A stretch of DNA of 64,000 nt, from contig NZ_JACETV010000014.1 of assembly GCF_013912375.1 (NCBI RefSeq), positions 1 to 64,000 of the forward strand, written 5' to 3'. The translations under genes were made by a program, and so were the position numbers. Origin of the DNA: Emticicia sp. BO119. GTDB lineage: Bacteria > Bacteroidota > Bacteroidia > Cytophagales > Spirosomataceae. A model generated the notes under the pieces. The model saw only the letters and a list, made by a program, of their open reading frames with translations, had not been told where the DNA came from and made no database searches. Positions 37,869 through 43,427 of this stretch are shown here, in pieces; positions within the stretch are counted from its first letter, which is position 1; each line of letters begins with the position of its first letter.

Positions 37869-39755
37869 ATGAGTTTGATATTTGGCCTTGTTAAATACGA
37901 CGATGACAAGATTGATGAAAGTCTTTTACAGGCCATGTACAAACCACTAAAAGATTTTCCTCAGGTAAGATATGACAAAATAAGTACCCATGAGGCATCA
38001 TTCGGAAAAATACTGAATTATGGAACACCCGAAGATATGTTTGACTCTCAACCTGTTTATCTGAGCGAACATAATAGGCTTTTTACGGCACAGGGGCGCA
38101 TAGACAATAGAGATGAATTGGCGAAGGTTTTAGGCATGAATGCCCATGATACTGTCTCTGACAGTTATTTCATATTACAGGCCTATTTAAAATATGGAGA
38201 AGAGGTACAGCATAAACTTAAGGGAGAATGGAGTCTGGCGGTTTATAATTACAATACAAAAGAGTTATTTCTGGCTCGCGATACACAGGGTTATACAGTC
38301 TTGTATTTTTATAAGACCGATAAATACTTTTCTTTCAGCACATCTCTTAAATCTATTCTGTCTTTGCCTGTTTTTAAAAAAGAATTAAACGAAGAATACT
38401 TTGTTTCTGCCCTGAATTTGTGGAAAGTAAGAGAGAAATTTGCCAGTAATGAAACATTCTATAAGAATGTTTTTTATCTCCAAGGCGGATGTCTGCTAAA
38501 ATTTAAAAATAGAGAATTTACCATTAAGCAATACTGGCCGCCTGAAAATATAAGGGAGACCTATTATAAAAATAAACAGGACTATGCAGACGAAATGTCT
38601 GACCTTATCTATAAAGCTGTAGACAGGCGATTGCGGAGTTATAAACCTGTAGCATCTATGCTTAGTGGGGGGCTGGATAGCAGTATGGTAAGTTATATAG
38701 CTGCTGACTTGCTAAAAAAACATAATAAAACCCTTACTACTTACAGCCATGTGCCTTTGTATAAACAAGCACTTTTAAACGACCCGATGGCGCAAAAACG
38801 AGTGCTTGATGAAACCCCGTTTATTGAAGCAACGGTAAGGGCATCGGGTAATATTAATTCTCAATATTTATATTCTGAGCGTATTTCACCTGTACAGGGG
38901 TCTTCTGAAAGCCTTGATGTGCTCGACGGCTTTATACACGGAGCCGGAAATGCCTATTGGTTGACAGACATTTATAAAACCTGTGCACAACAGAGTTATG
39001 GCACTTTGCTAACCGGAGAGGGTGGCAACGGCTCTACTTCTTTCTCAGCCATCGATTACAGACAAGCCCATAGTATCCGGAGGTTCATCAGAAACCCCAT
39101 CAACTATTTAAGGAGGCAGGTAGCCAAACCATTGGTTTTGAAATACTTCAGTACAGTTTCTGTTTTTAATACTTTCGAAAAGAGCATTAAAGCCGGATAC
39201 ACCAATGCCCGAATACTGGATAGATACCAGATAATGAAAGATGTCCGGAACAAAAATGAGGGTTTTCTACCATATTATCATCATGTGCTGGAATCAAAAA
39301 AGAACTTTATGACTTATTATCATTTAAGAAGTGTTTTAGGAGCCTCATTTGGAAATTATTATGGGATAGAATTAAGAGACCCAACCACCGATATTGATGT
39401 GATGAACTTTTTCCTGACAATACCCAATGATGTTTTTTTTGATGACAATTTCAATAACAGAATGCTTGTAAAAAGAATGATGCGCAATAAAATGCCCGAT
39501 GAAGTATTATTTGCCAGGAAAAAGGGACTTCAGAGCTCGGATCTCATTTTCAGAGTACGAAATTCAAAAGAAGAACTATTAAATGAACTATCCGGCCTTA
39601 AAAACTCATCTCTGGTTATGGATTATATAGATATGGACAAACTGGAGAATAACCTGAGAATGTATCTTGATAATGACAGCATGCAAACAACCGATAGTGT
39701 ACATCTTGTTATAAAAACAATGCAGGCTGCCCGTTTTTTGCAGAAGAATTTTTAA
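37869..39755 (+). CDS. lasso peptide macrolactam synthetase C (asparagine synthetase-like), module 1
   Basis: This 628-residue ATP-dependent cyclase is expected to adenylate the Asp8 side chain of the core peptide and join it to the free N-terminus. The N-terminal glutamine-amidotransferase-like domain (about 1-200) is degenerate: residue 2 is Ser (MSLIFG), not the catalytic Cys of true asparagine synthetases, so it should not use glutamine. The C-terminal synthetase domain has the PP-loop SMLSGGLDSSMVSYIAADLL (about 263) and LLTGEGGNGSTSFSAIDY. ELRDPTTDIDVMNFFLTIPN and LFARKKGLQSSDL are conserved in its duplicate. It follows B1 by 34 nt and is convergent with precursor A1 downstream. Confidence 0.88.
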   Translation: MSLIFGLVKYDDDKIDESLLQAMYKPLKDFPQVRYDKISTHEASFGKILNYGTPEDMFDSQPVYLSEHNRLFTAQGRIDNRDELAKVLGMNAHDTVSDSYFILQAYLKYGEEVQHKLKGEWSLAVYNYNTKELFLARDTQGYTVLYFYKTDKYFSFSTSLKSILSLPVFKKELNEEYFVSALNLWKVREKFASNETFYKNVFYLQGGCLLKFKNREFTIKQYWPPENIRETYYKNKQDYADEMSDLIYKAVDRRLRSYKPVASMLSGGLDSSMVSYIAADLLKKHNKTLTTYSHVPLYKQALLNDPMAQKRVLDETPFIEATVRASGNINSQYLYSERISPVQGSSESLDVLDGFIHGAGNAYWLTDIYKTCAQQSYGTLLTGEGGNGSTSFSAIDYRQAHSIRRFIRNPINYLRRQVAKPLVLKYFSTVSVFNTFEKSIKAGYTNARILDRYQIMKDVRNKNEGFLPYYHHVLESKKNFMTYYHLRSVLGASFGNYYGIELRDPTTDIDVMNFFLTIPNDVFFDDNFNNRMLVKRMMRNKMPDEVLFARKKGLQSSDLIFRVRNSKEELLNELSGLKNSSLVMDYIDMDKLENNLRMYLDNDSMQTTDSVHLVIKTMQAARFLQKNF

Positions 39756-39775
39756 TGGTATAGAAACACACAATA

Positions 39776-39801
39776 AAAGCCGGGCTATATAACCCGACTT
39801 T
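39776..39801. terminator. hairpin between cyclase 1 and precursor A1
   Basis: AAAGcCGGG (39776-39784) pairs with CCCGaCTTT (39793-39801), with one mispair and an 8-nt loop, between the converging cyclase and precursor genes. Confidence 0.6.
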
Positions 39802-39820
39802 CAAAGTTTTAATACGGGGT

Positions 39821-39967
39821 TTATGATAAAATACCCGCATCAGTAGCACCAGGCCCACCGGCAAGGGTTGTATCTTTTACAGAGAAAATCTCCACTTCAG
39901 GAGTATTCCACTCTAATTTGATTTGCTCATTACCAATTATTGCTTCTGAGTTGTTCTGGTTTTCCAT
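39821..39967 (-). CDS. lasso peptide precursor A1
   Basis: This 48-residue precursor (start MENQNNSEAI) was found by reading the minus strand. The leader contains KLEWNTPEVEIFSVKDTTL. Trp20, Pro23 and Val25 fit the YxxPxL motif that binds the RRE, with Trp in place of Tyr. Thr34 is the penultimate leader residue, as required by lasso peptidases. The predicted core is AGGPGATDAGILS (13 residues), with Asp8 as the ring acceptor and a five-residue tail. The second precursor aligns without gaps up to Asp8, including the identical EWN, SVKD and TL parts. It is convergent with cyclase 1. The exact cleavage site is inferred from the Thr -2 rule; cleavage one residue earlier would give a 9-residue ring. 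Confidence 0.82.
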   Translation of the reverse strand: MENQNNSEAIIGNEQIKLEWNTPEVEIFSVKDTTLAGGPGATDAGILS

Positions 39968-40000
39968 AAATTGCTAAAAGATTAAAGGTGATTAATAATG

Positions 40001-40031
40001 CAAAGAAAAAGATTTTTAAATATCAAGCAAA
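40001..40031 (-). promoter_or_regulatory. promoter of precursor A1
   Basis: On the minus strand TTTCTTTG (40008-40001) is one base off the TAnnTTTG consensus, and TTTG (40031-40028) lies 19 nt upstream as a -33 element. Transcription would start about 30 nt before the precursor ATG at 39967, so A1 should be transcribed independently of the B1-C operons. Confidence 0.45.
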
Positions 40032-40076
40032 AATTTAATCGGAAAATGCCGTCAACACTTTAAATTGCTCAGTTTG

Positions 40077-40106
40077 TTTGCCTTCTATAATATTTTAATA
40101 TCTTTG
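40077..40106 (+). promoter_or_regulatory. promoter of lasso module 2
   Basis: -33 TTTG (40077-40080) and -7 TATCTTTG (40099-40106) are 18 nt apart, a good Bacteroidota promoter, 16 nt before the ATG at 40123. It parallels the module 1 promoter in sequence. Confidence 0.6.
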
Positions 40107-40122
40107 ATAAGACTTAAAAGCC

Positions 40123-40400
40123 ATGACTGATTTTTCCAAAGCAACCATTTTAAACGAAAAGACAAGAATATCCTGATTACCGGATTAGGTAACGAAATGG
40201 TAATGATGAATCTGGAAAGCGGTAATTATATAACCCTGAATAATTTAGGTAGTATTATATGGGAAAAAATAAAAGAACCCATAAAGGAAAGTGATTTGAT
40301 TAATTACTTACTTTCAAAATATAAATTAACAGAATCTCAGCGCAAAGAAGAGACTCTTATTTGTCTTGAAAAACTGAATGCTGAAAACTTACTGGCCTGA
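40123..40400 (+). pseudogene. lasso peptide RRE protein B1, module 2, 1-base frameshift
   Basis: From the ATG at 40123 the frame reads MTDFSKATIL like the intact module 1 B1, then meets a stop (TGA at 40174-40176). Adding one A in the AAA at 40152-40154 restores ILKRKDKNILITGLGNEMVMMN, matching IIQRKDENIVVTNLGNEMVMMN of copy 1 and giving a full-length protein of about 91 residues ending NAENLLA. An internal ATG at 40197 could start a 67-residue version (MVMMNLESGNYITL) lacking the first beta-strands. So the gene is either broken, N-terminally truncated, or affected by a sequencing error. The C-terminal part has no other damage and is 99% identical to copy 1 over about 138 bp. Cyclase 2 follows 37 nt later. 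Confidence 0.75.
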
Positions 40401-40437
40401 AACTTACTCCTAACAACACTTCTAAAGCTAAAAACAT

Positions 40438-42324
40438 ATGAGTTTAATCTTTGGCATTGTAAAGCACAACGATAATCAGAATGATGAGGGGTTATTACAG
40501 AAAATGTACACACCTTTAAAAAACTTTCCTCAAGTACGATTTGACAAAATAAGTATTCAGGAAGCATCATTCGGAAAAATACTGAATTATGGTACACCTG
40601 AAGATATATTTGACTCTCAACCCGTTTATCTTAGCGAACAAAATATACTTTTTACTGCATTAGGACGTCTTGACAACAGAGAAGTACTATCTGAAGATTT
40701 AGGTCTGAAAGAAAATGAGGCTGTTTCAGATACTTATTTTATGCTCCAGGCTTATTTAAAATATGGAGAAGAAGTGCAGCATAAACTTAAGGGAGAGTGG
40801 AATCTGGTAGTTTATAATTATAATACAAAAGAGCTGTTTATTACCCGTGACACAATGGGATATACTGCGTTGTACTTTTATAATACTGATAAATATTTCG
40901 CTTTCAGCACATCCGTTAAATCAATACTCGCCTTACCTTATTTTAAAAAAGAATTAAATGAAGAGTACTTTGTTTCAGCCCTGACCTTATGGAAAATCGA
41001 TGATAAGTTTTTTGGAAATGAGACTTTCTATAAAAATATTTTCTTCCTGAAAGGGGGGCATTCAATAAAACAAAAGAATGGAGAGATAAATATTAACAAA
41101 TATTGGCCGCCTGAAAACATCAAAGAAGTTCGTTATAAAAATAAGCAGGACTATGCTGACCAAATGTCTGAACTGATGTATAAAGCCGTAAAAGTACGGC
41201 TACGAAGTTATAAACCAGTGTCAGCAACGCTAAGTGGTGGTTTAGACAGCAGTATGGTTGCTTATATAGCCGCAGATTTATTAAAGCAACAAGGCAAAAC
41301 TCTGACTACCCACAGCCATGTGCCTTTATTTAAACAAGAGCTCTTAAACACTCCGTTTGCGAGTAAAGTGCTAATTGACGAAACTCCGTTTATCGAGGCT
41401 ACTGCAAGAGCATCGGGTAACATTAATCCAAAGTATTTAAATTCTGAAAGTACTTCACCCGGAAAAGGTATGATAGAAATCATGGACGTTCTGGATGGAT
41501 TTATACATGCGGCATGGAATGCTTATTGGGTGCTGGATATATATAGAACCTGTGCCCAAAAAGGTTATGGAGTAGTACTAACAGGAGAAGGTGGCAATGG
41601 TTCAACCTCGTTTTCAGCTGTTGACTATTTGTTGCCACACAACCTTCAAAGATTCATCAAACAACCTGTTTCTTATTTAAAAAGGCAGATAGCTAAACAA
41701 TTTGTTACAAAATATTTCAATGCCCGCCCAAAGTTTAATCCATTGATTGATTATATAGCTAACGGTTATGTTAATTCTGAAGTCCTTAGTAAGTATTCTA
41801 TTAATGTAGAGATTAAAAAGAATAATAATGGCCTTCTGAAATACTATAAAAATGTCTTAGAATTAAAAAAGCAGTTTATTAATATGTATCATCTCAGGGG
41901 ATTATTTGGCAAGTCATTCGGGAGTTATTATGGTATAGAATTAAGAGACCCAACTGTGGATATTGATGTAATGAATTTTTTTCTGGCAATACCCAATGAT
42001 GTTTTTTTCGATGATGACTACAATGGTAGAATGCTTGTAAAAATGATGATGAAAAACAAGACCCCAGACGAGGTACTATATGCAAGAAAAAAGGGATTAC
42101 AAAGCTCAGACATTTTTTTTAGAGCCCAAAAATCAAAAGAAGAGTTTTTCGAGGAGTTATCTTATTTTAAAAACAGCAACCTGGTAGACAGCCTTATTAA
42201 TATTAATAAAATAGAAAATAATCTAAACCTGTATTTTAATACTGACAATATAGAATCACCAGAAAAGATTCAGTTATTACTTAAAAACATACAAGCAGCT
42301 TCTTTCTTAAGAAGCCGTTTTTAG
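40438..42324 (+). CDS. lasso peptide macrolactam synthetase C (asparagine synthetase-like), module 2
   Basis: This 628-residue paralogue has exactly the same length as the module 1 cyclase. It has the same Ser2 in place of the glutaminase Cys, the PP-loop ATLSGGLDSSMVAYIAADLL, LTGEGGNGSTSFSAVDY, ELRDPTVDIDVMNFFLAIPN and YARKKGLQSSDIFF. Divergence is concentrated around 340-480 (for example NSESTSPGKGMIEIMDVLDG against YSERISPVQGSSESLDVLDG), which may reflect adaptation to a different core. It probably closes the Leu1-Asp8 ring of precursor A2, encoded convergently downstream. All catalytic motifs are intact, so this module appears to be functional except for its B1. Confidence 0.88.
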   Translation: MSLIFGIVKHNDNQNDEGLLQKMYTPLKNFPQVRFDKISIQEASFGKILNYGTPEDIFDSQPVYLSEQNILFTALGRLDNREVLSEDLGLKENEAVSDTYFMLQAYLKYGEEVQHKLKGEWNLVVYNYNTKELFITRDTMGYTALYFYNTDKYFAFSTSVKSILALPYFKKELNEEYFVSALTLWKIDDKFFGNETFYKNIFFLKGGHSIKQKNGEININKYWPPENIKEVRYKNKQDYADQMSELMYKAVKVRLRSYKPVSATLSGGLDSSMVAYIAADLLKQQGKTLTTHSHVPLFKQELLNTPFASKVLIDETPFIEATARASGNINPKYLNSESTSPGKGMIEIMDVLDGFIHAAWNAYWVLDIYRTCAQKGYGVVLTGEGGNGSTSFSAVDYLLPHNLQRFIKQPVSYLKRQIAKQFVTKYFNARPKFNPLIDYIANGYVNSEVLSKYSINVEIKKNNNGLLKYYKNVLELKKQFINMYHLRGLFGKSFGSYYGIELRDPTVDIDVMNFFLAIPNDVFFDDDYNGRMLVKMMMKNKTPDEVLYARKKGLQSSDIFFRAQKSKEEFFEELSYFKNSNLVDSLININKIENNLNLYFNTDNIESPEKIQLLLKNIQAASFLRSRF

Positions 42325-42341
42325 AGTCTATGATAGAAACA

Positions 42342-42413
42342 AACAAAGCCTTCTGAGGAAGTTAATAAAGTATTGATTTACTTGCGTTATTAACTTCCTC
42401 AGAAGGCTTTGTT
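42342..42413. terminator. long hairpin, 27-bp perfect arms, between cyclase 2 and precursor A2
   Basis: Arms at 42342-42368 and 42387-42413 are perfectly complementary (core GCCTTCTGAGGAAGTTAATA, with AACAAA outside), with an 18-nt loop. It lies 18 nt after the cyclase 2 stop and between convergent genes, so it probably terminates both. It is longer than a normal terminator. Confidence 0.7.
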
Positions 42414-42497
42414 GAACAATGATTTAAACATTCTCTAACAACAAAGACCAGAACCCAATCTTATATTAAATCTGAGAGAATACTGCGAAGAGTTAAA

Positions 42498-42653
42498 TTA
42501 AGAAGCAGTTGCAATTATAATTAAGTCTCCTCCAACCCCAAGACCGAGTAATGTTTTGTCTTTTACAGAGAAAACTTCTGCTTCTGGTTTGTTCCACTCT
42601 AATTTAACTTGTTGATCAAGAATTAGTTCTTCGGAGGTAAGTTCTTTTGCCAT
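42498..42653 (-). CDS. lasso peptide precursor A2
   Basis: This 51-residue precursor (start MAKELTSEEL) was found on the minus strand. The leader has KLEWNKPEAEVFSVKDKTL, with Trp20, Pro23 and the penultimate Thr34 in the same positions as A1. The predicted core is LGLGVGGDLIIIATAS (16 residues), giving an 8-residue ring between Leu1 and Asp8, and an unusually hydrophobic tail (LIIIATAS) with no bulky aromatic plug. Leu1 with Asp8 has precedent in citrulassin-type lasso peptides, as I recall. The gene precedes B2 on the same strand in map order, with B2 upstream of it in transcription, so the two could be cotranscribed across a 331-nt gap. Confidence 0.82.
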   Translation of the reverse strand: MAKELTSEELILDQQVKLEWNKPEAEVFSVKDKTLLGLGVGGDLIIIATAS

Positions 42654-42984
42654 AATAAAAAGAGGTTATTTTTTCAGTTACAGTTTCCTTTAAATAAAGT
42701 AACGGTTTTTCTTTATTTAATGCAATAAAAAACCTGTTTTCTTATTATACGGATACATTTACTTTAAGATAACTCTCTTAAAATAAACAAATTAGATTGG
42801 CAAAGCTGACTTTGATGGTTTCTCTTAACACAATTGAACTACTTCATTCATCACATTAATAGAATCTTCAAGATTAGTCATAGCTATTTATTTCATTGAA
42901 AAGCCTTTATTTTGGTCTACTAAATTTCGCTTTTTGAGAAAGATTTCATTCTCTGCATCAGAATTAAAATTTTTGAAAAAAGCA
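42654..42984. other. gap between precursor A2 and B2
   Basis: There is no supported gene in this AT-rich stretch. An 18-codon minus-strand frame (42825-42881, MTNLEDSINVMNEVVQLC) shows no lasso leader motif. A third precursor was looked for by the conserved SVKD/EWN codons and not found. No clear TAnnTTTG promoter for A2 is visible; a weak one could lie near 42690-42730. Confidence 0.5.
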
Positions 42985-43404
42985 CTAACTATAAAAGCTA
43001 CTCAGCACTGTATATAACTCAGTATGTTTGCCCCCTGTAATTATCTCTTCATTACAGATAAGCCAGGCATGTGCCAATAATTCTTTTTCTGGTGCTTCTT
43101 TTCTTACACCAAAATAAATCGTACTTTTTTTATTTCTCAATTTAAGCATTAATTTGGCACATAGTGCCTGTTCAAAGCATGCTGTGCGCCAGAAAGAATA
43201 CCGGCAGGCTCTTGTAATGGCCCTACTTATATGCTTAAAATGATTTTCATTTTTGTATGTGTTTTCATGAATTGCAACACGAGTGCCCAATAATGGCAAA
43301 ATCTTTGAAAAAGGCACAAAAACAAGTATTAACCTTGATATAGCAATAAAAATCCAGGCTTCGGAAAAAAGCAGGAAATCTTTTATAGTAATTTGTTTTA
43401 TCAT
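42985..43404 (-). CDS. lasso peptide leader peptidase B2 (transglutaminase-like)
   Basis: This 139-residue cysteine protease of the lasso B2 family cuts the leader from the core with help from the RRE protein. The catalytic Cys is in WRTACFEQALCAKLML (about residue 78), and the His is in KELLAHAWLICNEE (about residue 113). The region IYFGVRKE before it, ITGGKHTELYTVLSSF after it, and the hydrophobic N-terminus (LLFSEAWIFIAISRLILVFVP) are typical of B2 proteins. It is the only B2 in the window and must serve both modules if both are active. It lies 23 nt after the M13 peptidase gene on the same strand, so it may be transcribed with it. Confidence 0.85.
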   Translation of the reverse strand: MIKQITIKDFLLFSEAWIFIAISRLILVFVPFSKILPLLGTRVAIHENTYKNENHFKHISRAITRACRYSFWRTACFEQALCAKLMLKLRNKKSTIYFGVRKEAPEKELLAHAWLICNEEIITGGKHTELYTVLSSFYS

Positions 43405-43427
43405 TTTCAGTTTTCTTACTTGCTATT

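Noticed and set aside
37556-42324. PQQ or other PqqD-dependent RiPP pathway instead of lasso peptides
   Set aside because: No radical SAM protein or PqqA-like peptide is present. The B1 + asparagine-synthetase-like C + B2 set and the Thr -2/Asp 8 pattern fit lasso peptides specifically.
42825-42881. 18-codon minus-strand frame between A2 and B2, considered as a third lasso precursor
   Set aside because: It has no W..P leader motif, no Thr at -2 and no Asp/Glu at ring positions 7-9.
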